64,000 bases of DNA from Scylla paramamosain (GCF_035594125.1 NC_087181.1:3015001-3079000); one strand, 5' to 3'; numbered from the stretch's first letter, positions 13,718 to 32,182 are shown. The notes: generated by a model not told the origin, from the letters alone. Program-made: numbers and translations.

Positions 13718-14021
13718 CCCGCGACGTATCTCTCCACCTCTTCGTGTCATACCCTTGAATTTTTTTTTTTTTAAGTCATCTCTTTTTGCAGTACGTAAAT
13801 GTGACATAAGGACTCAGCCGCTCAAGATAATTAATACGTCTTGATTCGCGGCGTCCTGTAGGGCTACCGTGAGCGTGGGAGGGACGGGGCGTGGCGTGGG
13901 GTAGGCGTGAGTGTGGGCGTGGGCGTGTGGGCGGGTTTCTGGGGTAGCAGGGAGGCAGTGGCGGGGCGGACAGTCCTTAAGGGCAGGACAAGACTTTCCC
14001 ATCAGCCTCTCATGAATACCT
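13716..14021. other. Short unique gap with GTGGGCGTG-rich part
   Basis: 13870-13940 is G/T-rich with repeated GGGCGTG strings. No gene. Confidence 0.5.
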
Positions 14022-14105
14022 CTCCTCCTCCTCCTCCTCCTCTCCTCCTCCTCCTCCTCCTCCCTCCTCCTCCTCCTCCTCCTCCTCCTCCTCGTCCTCC
14101 TCCTT
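14022..14105. repeat. (TCC)n array with interruptions
   Basis: 84 bp. It marks a strand switch, because the DNA beyond it is purine-rich on the plus strand. Confidence 0.96.

Positions 14106-17305
<3,200 letters not shown>

Positions 17306-17393
<88 letters not shown>
17306..17393. repeat. Interrupted (GA)n microsatellite
   Basis: Two GG interruptions. It ends the purine domain. Confidence 0.96.
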
Positions 17394-17396
<3 letters not shown>

Positions 17397-17511
17397 TCGA
17401 AAACATACTTAAATATATTTTTCTTACTTCTCTTGTTCATTTATTCTCATTTCTCCTTTCCATATATTTGTTTTTTTATTTCTATCTCCCTTTCTCTTCT
17501 ATGTATACCTT

Positions 17512-17640
<129 letters not shown>

Positions 17641-17677
17641 CCTTTCCATCTCTTTGGTCCTTCTTCTCTTTTCTTTC

Positions 17678-18056
<379 letters not shown>

Positions 18057-18144
18057 TCCTCCTCCTCCTCCTCCTCCTCCTCCTCCTCCTCCTCCTCCTC
18101 ATCCTCCTCATCCTCCTCCTCCTCCTCTCCTCCTTCCTCCTCCT
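18057..18144. repeat. (CCT)n array with ATC variants
   Basis: 88 bp, lightly interrupted. Confidence 0.96.
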
Positions 18145-18172
18145 TTCAGTTCATGTTGCTAAGTAATATAGT

Positions 18173-19066
<894 letters not shown>

Positions 19067-19115
<49 letters not shown>

Positions 19116-19118
19116 CTC

Positions 19119-19201
<83 letters not shown>
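19067..19201. repeat. (CT)n microsatellite leading into CACCAG
   Basis: About 135 bp with three CC interruptions near 19111-19130. It abuts CACCAG, forming an apparent acceptor at 19205. Confidence 0.97.
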
Positions 19202-19204
<3 letters not shown>

Positions 19205-19205
19205 G

Positions 19206-19370
19206 GACACACCGAGGCCGGATTATGTCTCGCACTTTTGGCCCGGCGCTGTTTTCCCGGTGCCTCCCAACAGCCTCTTTTACTCGGCTTTTTGTCCACC
19301 TGTACACGAGAACTGCATTAGTGGCGGGGCGGGGTCGCGATGCAGCGGAAGACAGGTGGGCTCGAGGCAG
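19206..19370 (+). other. Unique island flanked by CT and GA arrays; candidate internal exon
   Basis: The (CT)n plus CACCAG gives an ideal-looking 3' splice site before 19206. Donors follow at 19355/19356 (GACAG|GTGGGC) and 19370/19371 (GGCAG|GTGCGA). Both alternatives are multiples of 3 (150 or 165 nt) and read open from phase 0, matching the phase of the donor at 7874. The peptide begins DTPRPDYVSHFWPG and carries three cysteines in its second half. However, other plus frames are open. On the minus strand an equally plausible exon ends at TCCTG|GTGAGA (19204). A conserved non-coding element containing GGATTA and ATAATCC-type sites is equally possible. Confidence 0.25.
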
Positions 19371-19374
19371 GTGC

Positions 19375-19387
19375 GAGAGAGAGAGAG

Positions 19388-19460
<73 letters not shown>

Positions 19461-19477
19461 CACCACCACCACCACCA
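19375..19477. repeat. (GA)n microsatellite followed by (CAC)n
   Basis: GA to 19458 with early GG interruptions, then six CAC units. With the CT array at 19067 it flanks the island as an inverted pair. Confidence 0.97.
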
Positions 19478-19726
19478 GACCATTGAGTATCTCCCACTCA
19501 GGTGAACTAAGCACTGCATACCTTTGGCGTCCTTCCTGTAATTAACGTTCTGGTACTAAAGAAACCGAGATGAAGAGAGAGAGAAAAAAAAAGTAAAAAA
19601 AAAAAATGAAATATCCATTGCGTATATTGAAAAGCTTCCTGAAACCTTAATCACTCATCAAGAGAAGACACAAGGCAGGACAGAGGCAGGCTGGGGAGGT
19701 AGGCAAGCTGTAGTTGGGTGGGGGTC
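19478..19726. other. Unique spacer
   Basis: Contains two A runs near 19585 and 19600. No gene. Confidence 0.5.
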
Positions 19727-20429
19727 GTGGAGAGGCAGGCTGTGTGGCGTGTGAGGGCGTGGAGAGGCAGGCTGTGTGGCGTGTGAGGGCGTGGAGAGGC
19801 TGGCTGTGTGGTGTGTGAGGACGTGGAGAGGCAGGCTGTGTGGTGTGTGAGGGCGTGGAGAGGCAGGCTGTGTGGTGTGTGAGGGCGTGGAGAGGCAGGC
19901 TGTGTGGTGTGTGAGGGCGTGGAGAGGCAGGCTGTGTGGCGTGTGAGGGCGTGGAGAGGCTGGCTGTGTGGCGTGTGAGGGGCGTGGAGAGGCAGGGTGT
20001 GTGACGTGTGAGGGCGTGGAGAGGCAGGCTGTGTGGCGTGTGAGGGCGTGGAGAGGCAGGCTGTGTGGCGTGTGAGGGCGTGGGAGAGGCAGGCTGTGTG
20101 GTGTGTGAGGGCGTGGAGAGGCAGGGTGTGTGGCGTGTGAGGGGCGTGGAGAGGTAGGGTGTGTGGCGTGTGAGGGCGTGGAGAGGTAGGGTGTGTGGTG
20201 TGTGAGGGCGTGGAGAGGTAGGGTGTGTGGCGTGTGAGGGCGTGGAGAGGCATGGTGTGTGGCGTGTGAGGGCGTGGAGAGGCATGGTGTGTGGCATGTG
20301 AGGGCGTGGAGAGGTAGGGTGTGTGGCGTGTAAGGGCGTGGAGAGGCAGGCTGTGTGGCGTGTGAGGGCGTGGAGAGGCATGGTGTGTGGCGTGTGAGGG
20401 CGTGGAGAGGTAGGGTGTGTGGCGTGGAG
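19727..20429. repeat. 32-bp minisatellite, about 22 tandem copies
   Basis: Consensus GTGGAGAGGCAGGCTGTGTG followed by GCGTGTGAGGGC. Variant positions alternate (GCAGGCT, GCAGGGT, GTAGGGT, GCATGGT), so subtypes cluster along the array. A few 33-bp units with an extra G occur near 19980, 20081 and 20140. All three minus-strand frames stay open through most of the array because three units (96 bp) encode 32 stop-free codons. The predicted His/Thr/Ser/Pro repeat protein has no independent support. Confidence 0.95.
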
Positions 20430-21294
<865 letters not shown>

Positions 21295-21334
21295 GTAGGT
21301 ATCAGATGCACATTAAAGAGGCACACAACGGGAT

Positions 21335-21378
21335 CACCACCACCACCACCACCACCACCACCACCACCACCACCACCA
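21335..21378. repeat. (CAC)n array
   Basis: About 15 units. Confidence 0.97.
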
Positions 21379-22771
<1,393 letters not shown>

Positions 22772-22818
22772 CCCTGTTTGTGCTTGTGGTTGTGGTGGTG
22801 GTATCATTAGTAGCAACA

Positions 22819-22968
22819 GTAGTAGTAGTAGTAGTAGGAGGAGGAGGAGGAGGAGGAGGAGGAGGAGGAGGAGGAGGAGGAGGAGGAGGAGGACAAAGGA
22901 GATCAGTAATAGTTTTAAAATGGATGTTTGTAAGAGTGAAGGAATGTATTTTAGTTATGCTTCACATC

Positions 22969-23013
<45 letters not shown>

Positions 23014-23120
23014 AGTGGAGGAGGACAAAGACGAGGACGAGCATGACTAATAGCAGTAAAGCAATAGGGCTTAATTTAACGTGATTTTTATAGTGGCTGG
23101 AATAGTTGTAGTAAAGGCAA

Positions 23121-23153
<33 letters not shown>

Positions 23154-23178
23154 GAGGAGGAGGAGGAGGAGGAGGAGA
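22819..23178. repeat. Three successive (AGT)n/(AGG)n compound arrays
   Basis: AGT6-AGG19 at 22819-22892, AGT14 with a short GGA tail at 22970-23030, and AGT11-AGG9 at 23120-23178. The first two end in GGACAAAG. This is consistent with one ancestral compound repeat triplicated at about 150-bp spacing and then expanded differently. Confidence 0.85.
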
Positions 23179-24956
<1,778 letters not shown>

Positions 24957-24989
24957 AGTATGGAAATCTGCCATTCATTTACTTTTTGT

Positions 24990-25215
24990 GTTGGGTTTGG
25001 TGTGATAGTGAGGTTGGATTTTGTTACATTAGGTTAAATTGGGTTAGAATAGAGTAGGTTGGGTTTGGGGTGTTGGTGAGACTCGATTATGTTAGGTTAA
25101 GTTACATTATAGTAGAATAGATTATGTTAGGTTGAACTAGAAGCAACCAACCTTACTACCTTAACGTAATCTATCTTAAACTAACAAAACAAGCATAACA
25201 AAGCAGAATAGGTAA
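24990..25215. repeat. Degenerate AGGTTA/TTAGG-like stretch with a strand switch
   Basis: GGTTAGAATAG, AGGTTGGG, TTAGGTTAAG and TTAGGTTGAAC recur on the plus strand to about 25135. After this the complementary forms appear (ACCAACCTTACTACCTTAACG). TAGATTATGTTAGGTTG and the reverse complement of CCTTAACGTAATCTA form an imperfect palindrome. This resembles decayed interstitial copies of the arthropod telomere unit TTAGG. Confidence 0.5.
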
Positions 25216-25526
25216 GGTCACATTGTTAGATTAATATTAGAATTAACGTATTACATCTCTAACATAACGTAAGGCAACATACCATTACGTACTCATAGCA
25301 TCCTTCCACCTAGCTTGCCTCACCCAATCCTGGTCATCTAAGCTAAACCACCAAACAAATGGCTGGAGTGACTGACCTCTGTAGTCCGAACTTACCTGTC
25401 GTTAAATCGTCCAACTAGTTTTTGTCTGAGTAAAGTTTTGGTGTTTGAGAAATGACCAGTGATGAGTTGCAATGCCTCTGTAAACTATAAGGCATTTTTT
25501 TATTTACCTTTTATTTCCGTGTGCTT
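25216..25526. other. Unique spacer
   Basis: No gene or array. Confidence 0.5.
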
Positions 25527-25905
25527 GTATTAAGAGTCACCACAGCGGAAGAACCTCCTCCAACGCCCTCGATCTTTTCACCTCTCTCAGTTACATCCAA
25601 TTACAAGCATGTCTTTCACCTCACCCATGTAAACTAGAGACATTTTCATATGAGCTGCTTCTATTAGGAATCACCACAGTGCATCCCCCTTCTCCAACGC
25701 CCTCGGTCTTCCTTATCTGCCTCAGTCACACCCATTACAAGCACGTCTTCCTTCACCGCATCCGAGTAAACGGGAGAACTTATTATTTTGACTGTATTAG
25801 ATCTCGCCACAACGGATCACCCTTCTACAATGCACTTTTTTTTTTTTTCCTTCCTCAGTCTTTCCATTATAAACACATCTTCACCACATCCCTGTAAACA
25901 AGAAG
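25527..25905 (-). pseudogene. Tandem triplet of RTE-type LINE 3' ends, about 133-bp units
   Basis: Units start near 25527, 25661 and 25795. On the minus strand the middle unit reads open for about 34 codons (YSDAVKEDVLVMGVTEADKE, then WRRGMHCGD), the C-terminal signature of RTE reverse transcriptases. The first unit is frameshifted but keeps VKDMLVIG and WRRFFRCGD. The third keeps CRRVIRCGE and has an A-rich insertion. The copies are diverged from one another, so the duplication or serial insertion is old. Confidence 0.75.
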
Positions 25906-26382
25906 CCGGTGCAGTGAAATATTTGGCAAGGGCACGGCCAGGTCAGGTGTGACGAGGTGTTTACTGCAGGTGGGTGTGCAGGAACACGAGTTGGCGGGGT
26001 GTTGGGACCGAGCTGGAAATCTGGAATACAAGAACGAGAAATCTGGGACAAAAATGGTGTAGGGGAGGGAAGGGGGAAAGTAAGCACCCCATCAACGTTT
26101 TCAGAGTTTTGCTGAAGGCTGGAAACAAACTGAGAGGGGAGAAGGCGGGGAGCTGAGCCTTCCTGGGGAGGAGAGGTTACAGGGAGGATAGGGGGAAGAG
26201 GAGCTGGGTGGGTGCGTAGTTGAGGCACACAAAACTATGTAGGGGAGGGAGCGAAAGGGAGAGGAGGGGAGACAGTGAGTACAGCCACAACTGGTGAATG
26301 GTGGGGAGGGGAGAGGAGGGGAGGTTGATAGGTCACCCACACAAACGAGGAAGGGTAGGAGAACGCGGGGAGGGGAAGGGGA

Positions 26383-26384
<2 letters not shown>
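25906..26384. other. G/A-rich spacer
   Basis: GAGGGGAGG-rich from 26045 to 26380. A donor-like CTGCAG|GTGGGT lies near 25970. No gene. Confidence 0.5.

Positions 26385-26426
<42 letters not shown>
26385..26426. repeat. (AC)n microsatellite
   Basis: 42 bp. Confidence 0.97.
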
Positions 26427-26428
<2 letters not shown>

Positions 26429-26814
26429 TTAGTGGTTTGTTGGTGAATGTTGAGGGAAGTGAGGTGTTGAGAGTGGAGGGGATGATGGGAGTTGAAATAG
26501 AAGGGCAGTGGGTGTTGGAGAAGGGTGGGTGGGTGTTGGATGCTGAGGGGAGGAAGATGATGAGGGTGAAGGAAAAAAGGTGAAGGATTTTGAAGGAAGG
26601 GGAGAGAAGATGTTGGGAGTGTTGGGTGATGTTGCCTGCAGGTGAGGTGGTGATGGATATGCTGGTTGAGGAATAAGTGATGAAGAAGGGGATGCTGAGT
26701 GATAGGTCGTGATGGGAAGGGGTGATGGATATTGCGGCAGGCGAGAGTGCGGTGACCGGGGGAGGGAGGGGAGTGGTGGTGGGTAAACAATGAATTTTTG
26801 ATGAGGAAATAAGA
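26427..26814. repeat. GGTG/GTTGAG-rich degenerate repeat
   Basis: GTGTTG(G)AG, GGGTGGGTG and GATGAGGG strings recur without strict period. The minus-strand Pro/His/Ser frames are artefacts of this. Confidence 0.5.
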
Positions 26815-27175
26815 GACTCAGATAATAGGCGGTGAAGTTTTTCCGAAAGCGCGTATTTATAATGTGAAGAAAACACAAATCCTCCTTCCCTGGCTGGTCT
26901 GGAGTAAATATGTGAAGAATTTCAAATATTGCAATTGCCGGTGAGCGGTTTAATAATGGAATAAAGTTAGAGATAATTAAATAGTAGTGGGAGATGAGGA
27001 GATCTCTTTGCTCCATGACTTTTAATGAGTTTTGCACTTCTTTCCGGGGCGATTTTATTTAAATTTTAATGGGCCAAATTATATACAAATTCGCTGCGTG
27101 AGGAACGAATTCCACCATTTAGAAGCAGCAGAGGGGCGAAGAGATCAACGAAATGTTCACTGCAGCTCTGGCCCG
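26815..27175. promoter_or_regulatory. Single-copy island rich in homeodomain-type cores
   Basis: Repeat-free DNA with TTTAATAATGG (near 26949), ATAATTAA (26973), TTTAATGA (27021) and TTTTAATGGG (27064) amid balanced sequence. This is the texture of an ancient enhancer or conserved non-coding element. No splice sites or coding potential. Confidence 0.35.
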
Positions 27176-27197
27176 GCACTATGAAACGTTGTGTGCT

Positions 27198-27350
27198 CTC
27201 ATAAGAACTATTTTAAAAAGGCCTGTGATCTCATAAGAATTATTTTGAAGCACCTCAGGGTTTCATTAGAACTATTTGAAAAGCTTCAGGTTCTCATAAG
27301 TGTTTTGAAAAGCCTTTGTATCTCATAAGAATAGTTAACAAAGGTCGCTG
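27198..27350. repeat. Degenerate tandem repeat of about 31 bp, five copies
   Basis: CTCATAAGAACTATTTTAAAA and variants begin near 27198, 27230, 27262, 27294 and 27323. Confidence 0.7.
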
Positions 27351-28150
27351 ATGATCATAGAGTCCTGATGGGTGTTATGCCCATTACCGATGCGGGATTC
27401 ATGTCAAAGCATCATTCTATTCATAAAAAAATGCCTGAAAACTTCAATAGCTTCTACAAATCTGTTAAACTATCATTAAAATCATGGAAAGGCACTTCAG
27501 AACACCAATATTTAACACTCAAGCTTGTTCACTAATCACTATACTTATGAAAACACTAACATCTAATACCACTTTCTCATCTATCTCTAGAGTCCTGAAA
27601 ACAACTTAAAAGAAGGCAAGTATCTAACATTACATCATGTACATCTACCACTCGAACCATGAACACACCCTAGAAAACCTGAACAACTTCACTTGCCTGG
27701 TAGAAATACTCGAAGTAAGAAGCCACAGCGTTTGGGAATGCGGTCTTTGGGCTGAAAGTAGAGTTATTTTCCTTGATCTCCCAGCATTCGTTCCTCCTCG
27801 ACACCTCTGCAACTCCTCCTCTTCCCGTCCGTTCCCTTCCTTTCCCTCGTCCACTATTGACACAAAATTCAGGTGTTCACTGCAGCCGCGACGTTCGTTT
27901 CAATATCGCGTTTTAGAAGCAAATTTAGTGTAGGAAGGGAGAGGAGAGGAGAGGAGAGGAGAGGTGGCGCCAGCAGCCGTGCGAGGTGAGGCGAGGCAGC
28001 GAGGGCTGTAAGAATGAGAGGATGTGTAGCTAGCGAGGGGAGGGGAGAGAGAACCAGCAGTAAAGGGTAGACGCGGGTTCGAGTCCTACAGGAAGCACAC
28101 GGGAACACAAAGAATGAACTAATAACAGTAGATCTGTTCTTTTGAGGCTG

Positions 28151-28153
<3 letters not shown>
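27351..28153. other. Unique spacer with GAGAG patch and a tRNA B-box-like string
   Basis: GAGAGGAGAGGAGAGG at 27940-27962. GGTTCGAGTCC at about 28075-28085 fits a pol III B box, with a weak A-box-like TAGCTAGCGAGG about 50 nt upstream. The T-stem pairs only 4 of 5, so no tRNA is called. Confidence 0.45.

Positions 28154-28154
<1 letters not shown>

Positions 28155-28203
<49 letters not shown>
28155..28203. repeat. (AG)n microsatellite
   Basis: 49 bp. Confidence 0.97.
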
Positions 28204-28204
<1 letters not shown>

Positions 28205-28343
28205 GCTAAATTTGCCCTTTTCCTTACATAAAATGCAAATAAATAAATACTTTTCAGTGTTTAGATTCATAAAGAAAATAAACAGCAAAGTAAAAAGACA
28301 TGAGAAAAAAGTTAATACGGAATATTATGATAATGAAAACCTT

Positions 28344-28346
<3 letters not shown>

Positions 28347-28418
<72 letters not shown>
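28347..28418. repeat. (AG)n microsatellite
   Basis: 72 bp, separated from the previous array by 143 bp of AT-rich DNA. Confidence 0.97.
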
Positions 28419-28420
<2 letters not shown>

Positions 28421-28584
28421 AAAAAAGTGTTATTGATGCCGTACTCCTGTGTTGAGTTATTCGCACTTTAGAAGGCAAAATAAAAATAAAAAAGTGAAAA
28501 AAAAACTACATGAAAAGTTTTAATTGCTGGCTTTGTTGAAAATTTGCGAACGAGGGAAGTTATAAAGGTGGAGATTCGAAATTA

Positions 28585-28770
28585 ATAAATAATAATAATA
28601 ATAATATAAGGATAATAATAATGATAATAATAATAATGACAATAATAATAATAACAATAATAATAATAATTATAATAATAATAATAATAATAATATAAAT
28701 AGTAACACCAAATAATAATAATAATAATAATAATAACAACAACAACAATACAAATAACAGCGACCACAGC

Positions 28771-28804
<34 letters not shown>

Positions 28805-28818
28805 GTAACAACAACAAT
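28585..28818. repeat. (AAT)n-(AAC)n compound array
   Basis: Imperfect AAT with GAT and CAA variants to about 28730, then AAC to 28818. Confidence 0.95.
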
Positions 28819-28989
28819 CAAGCACACGTGTCGAAAACTCCACAGCACCATTCCAGAAACAGTCAGATCGCGTGCTACTAAAGGCCCCGCGGTGACCTTA
28901 CGCGGAGGTGGACGCGGAGAGGAGCACACGAGGCAGGTAGAGTCAGGGTTCAGTTCCTTCCACCGTGCTTAGCTTTCCCTTAGCTTTCA
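28819..28989. other. Unique spacer
   Basis: CpG-containing short island. No gene. Confidence 0.5.
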
Positions 28990-29540
28990 CTCCTTAGAAC
29001 TTATCAATAGTCAGATTTTGTGAGACTTTCAGTGGATTAGAAAAAAATGTGGAAGTCTTAAAGGTTACTCAGTGTTTCTCGACTACCTTCATTCCTCGTC
29101 TTTATTTTCTCATTCATCATTCTTCATCTTAAAACTTAACAATAGTCAGATTTTATGAAACATTTAGTGGATTAGATTGAGGAAGCACACAAGTCTTAAA
29201 TTAAAGGTTACTCAGTATTAATCGGCTGCTTTCTTTCCTTCTTACCAATAGTCAGGTTTCGTGAGCCTATCAGTGGATCAGACTGAGATAAACACGTGGA
29301 TGAGTCATGGATGTTACTCAACGTTACTCGCCTTTTGAGCTCCAGTGTACAGAGGGAATACAACACAAGAGGAGAGTTTGGTCAGAAAGCGCATTTTTCC
29401 CTTAATCTTTAGACCTCCCTTCTTAGAACTTGGCAGGTGGTAGGCTTCTTCAGACTGTCAGTGGATCAGATCGAGAAAACACAAAACACTTCAGTTATTC
29501 GACTTTTGACCGCCACTGTACAAAGGGACGAAACAAGAAA
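28990..29540. repeat. Diverged tandem repeat, four copies of a 107-187 bp unit
   Basis: Copies begin near 28998, 29133, 29240 and 29427. Each starts with a form of AACTTANCAATAGTCAG, continues through CAGTGGATYAGA and, in most, GTTACTCAGT. The last two also share TTTTGA(G/C)C...CCA(G/C)TGTACA(G/A)AGGGA. Unit length varies by indels. Confidence 0.8.
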
Positions 29541-29813
29541 GAGGGAGAGAGAGCCGAGTCAGGAAGCTGGAGAAGGAGGAAGAAGAGAGGACTGGTACCC
29601 CGCCTTGCCTTCCTACACTTCCCCACCACGCCGCCAGGTCCCATGCTCTTTAATTTGCCTCAGGGGAAGGATTGCGCGGGAATCCTATTTGGAGGGTCGG
29701 GGTGATCTTTGGACATTCTGAGAGTCTCCCGGATCCCTTACCCTAACCTTACATCTTGTCTCCTCTTCGTCCTCCTCCTCCTCCTCTGTGACCTTCAGAA
29801 TAACACAACACAG
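29541..29813. other. Unique spacer with short CTCCTC run
   Basis: No gene. The overlapping plus frames starting about 29430 are not gene-like. Confidence 0.45.
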
Positions 29814-30025
29814 GACCATATTCTAAAACGCTTCTGCGCCACACTGTAAATACTTTCAATGGCTCTTGTTGACATGACACGAGTTTTTAAGGATGTTTAA
29901 GGTTCTAGTGACAGATTAACAAGATTTTTACATTATTAACAGGGGAAACACTCATAGGAACACGGATAATCATATTTGTGGCATTTGAAATTAGTTGCGG
30001 TGAGAGTAAAGGTTTTCTGAATACT
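29814..30025 (+). mobile_element. MITE-like element, copy 2
   Basis: GACCATATTCTAAAACGCTTCTGCGC at the left is nearly the left end of the 9177 copy. Internal GATTAACAAGATTTTTACATTATTAACAGG and GTTGCGGTGAGAG also match. The right end stops at TTTTCTGAATAC and the last terminal bases are replaced by a (TCC)n array. Confidence 0.7.
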
Positions 30026-30105
30026 CCTCCTCCTCCTCCTCCTCCTCCTCCTCCTCCTCCTCCTCCTCCTCCTCCTCCTCCTCCTCCTCCTCCTCCTCCT
30101 CCTCC
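30025..30105. repeat. (TCC)n array at the end of the MITE-like element
   Basis: 81-bp pure array. Confidence 0.98.
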
Positions 30106-30273
30106 AGCGGGGTTCAGAAAAACACGACTATAATGAATGCGGCCAAGATGATGCGGCCGATGTATTTGTGGCCTAAAAAGCGTGTGTTCCTTATGCTCCT
30201 GTCGCCTGCCGCCCTAAGATGCACTGCGACACATAACAGCTTTTATGGTCCTCTGATGCAAAGAGTAAAGCCG
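30106..30273. promoter_or_regulatory. Single-copy island
   Basis: Mixed-texture sequence (GAATGCGGCCAAGATGATGC, AACAGCTTTTATGGTCCTCTG) between two triplet arrays. Candidate conserved non-coding DNA, no exon signature. Confidence 0.3.
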
Positions 30274-30375
30274 GGAGGAGGAGGAGGAGGAGGAGGAGGT
30301 GGTGGTGGTCTGGGTGAGGAAGGTAGTGGGGTGGGAAGAGAGAATGAGCTGGGAAAGGGAAAGGGATTAGGAAGG

Positions 30376-30447
<72 letters not shown>
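30274..30447. repeat. (GGA)n-(GGT)n then (GA)n
   Basis: GGA/GGT at 30274-30309 and pure GA at 30381-30447. Confidence 0.95.
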
Positions 30448-30449
<2 letters not shown>

Positions 30450-30986
30450 GGGAAGAAAGAACGAAGGGGGAGAGAGAGAAAGTCAATAACGCTAAAGTAT
30501 AAACAACCTAATTGGAAAAGAGTGCAGCACAGGAAAGGAAGGAAGAATGAGACAGCGGTTTGCAGTGAGGGCGAGAGAAGGTATCAAAAATTTAGATTCC
30601 GAGTGGCGGTTGACACTTCAGAAAGTTGTGCCTAATAACACCGTATGATGAAAGTTGAGAGGCTCACTGCGGGGTTCATAAACGAGGAGGAGGAGGAGGA
30701 AGAGGAGGAGGAGAGTGAAACGAACAGGAGTGAAGGAGAGAAGTAGGAGGTAACAGCGGAGGAAGAACAAATCAGCGGCGTCACCAGGGGCGGCGCGGCG
30801 GGGGGAGTGGGGGGAAAGGTGTGAAAAATGGGCTAAGTGAGACGAAGGTAAATAGCGGGACGGAGAAGAGCGCAGAAAAATGGACAAGAACGTGAGGTTA
30901 CTCTGGCAATATCCGGCAGCTGAGAGAATGGAGACAGGAGGGTAAAAACAGCAGGGAGGAAACAGATGGTGGGGGAATATCAGATG

Positions 30987-30989
<3 letters not shown>
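30448..30989. other. Purine-rich unique spacer
   Basis: Short (GGA)n at 30683-30712. No gene. Confidence 0.5.
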
Positions 30990-31056
<67 letters not shown>

Positions 31057-31126
31057 GATAGAATCTTGAGGATAACTGACAGTATTCTCTCAGTTTGGAT
31101 AATTTCAGGCCCGTAGAGGCGTTGTT

Positions 31127-31207
<81 letters not shown>
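30990..31207. repeat. Two (GA)n arrays, the second ending in (GACA)n
   Basis: GA at 30990-31053 and 31130-31194, then GACA units to 31207. Confidence 0.97.
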
Positions 31208-31301
31208 TTACACCACACGCCTGGCGAAGAACACGCGCTTTATAACACACGTCTCAATCTTTTGATAGGGAACCTCAGCCTTAGAGGCTCGTACGGCAAC
31301 T

Positions 31302-31303
<2 letters not shown>

Positions 31304-31397
<94 letters not shown>
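31304..31397. repeat. (AC)n microsatellite
   Basis: 94-bp array in unique DNA. Confidence 0.98.
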
Positions 31398-31399
<2 letters not shown>

Positions 31400-31819
31400 T
31401 CTTCTCCCCGCGTTCCGAACCTTTCCCCACTCGCCAAACTTTTGATGACGGGCTGAAAGTGAACAAAGACACTCGCTATCGATCTCCCATAACACGGAGT
31501 CGCGGGATCTGGCTTCAAATGGACTTGGAGGGAATCATTAACAAGTAAGGCTCCCTCCAGTTCTCTCTGTCTCTCTGTCTCTCTCCCAGCAAGGCGAGGC
31601 AAGGCAGGGGACGTCTCCGAGTCTCCTGTGAGGTTTGCCGCTTCGACAGGTCTCGTCTTCCCGCCCCAAACTTTGCGCCCCTTCCTCTCGTCTTTGGGGA
31701 ATGCGTCTTAACGTTTCATGAGTCACAGGTGAAGGCAGGTGAGGTGAGGTGAAGGCGACCTGCACGTGTGGTGGCAAACATCAACCTTTGTTACCTTTGC
31801 CTTTCTGTCACCACTGCCA
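31398..31819. other. Unique spacer
   Basis: GC-balanced. GGTGAGGTGAGGTGA near 31738 gives multiple donor-like strings without context. No gene. Confidence 0.45.
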
Positions 31820-31820
31820 G

Positions 31821-31880
<60 letters not shown>
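31820..31880. repeat. (TAC)n array
   Basis: 61-bp pure triplet array. Confidence 0.98.
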
Positions 31881-31948
31881 CATCACCACCTGTGCTAATA
31901 CTTCTACCACTAGCACAACCAGACCAGACCCCATCCGTTTCCTCGCCT

Positions 31949-32046
31949 TCCTCCTCCTCCTCCTCCTCCTCCTCCTCCTCCTCCTCCTCCTCCTCCTCCT
32001 CCTCCTCCTCCTCCTCCTCCTCCTCCTCCTCCTCCTCCTCCTCCTC
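31949..32046. repeat. (CTC)n array, about 98 bp
   Basis: Pure. The Ser-rich 316-aa open frame over it is an artefact. Confidence 0.98.
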
Positions 32047-32076
32047 TTCTTCTCTGTCACCGCCGCCACTACCAGT

Positions 32077-32118
32077 GCCACCACCACCACCACCACCACC
32101 ACCACCACCACCACCACC

Positions 32119-32182
<64 letters not shown>

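Noticed and set aside
28018..28092. tRNA gene or tRNA-derived SINE at GGTTCGAGTCC
   Set aside because: The B box is good but the A box is imperfect, the T stem has a mismatch, and no acceptor stem could be paired. Left as a note.
29430..29721. Two overlapping plus-strand frames of about 90 aa
   Set aside because: They overlap the last unit of a tandem repeat, do not begin with ATG in context and show no domain.
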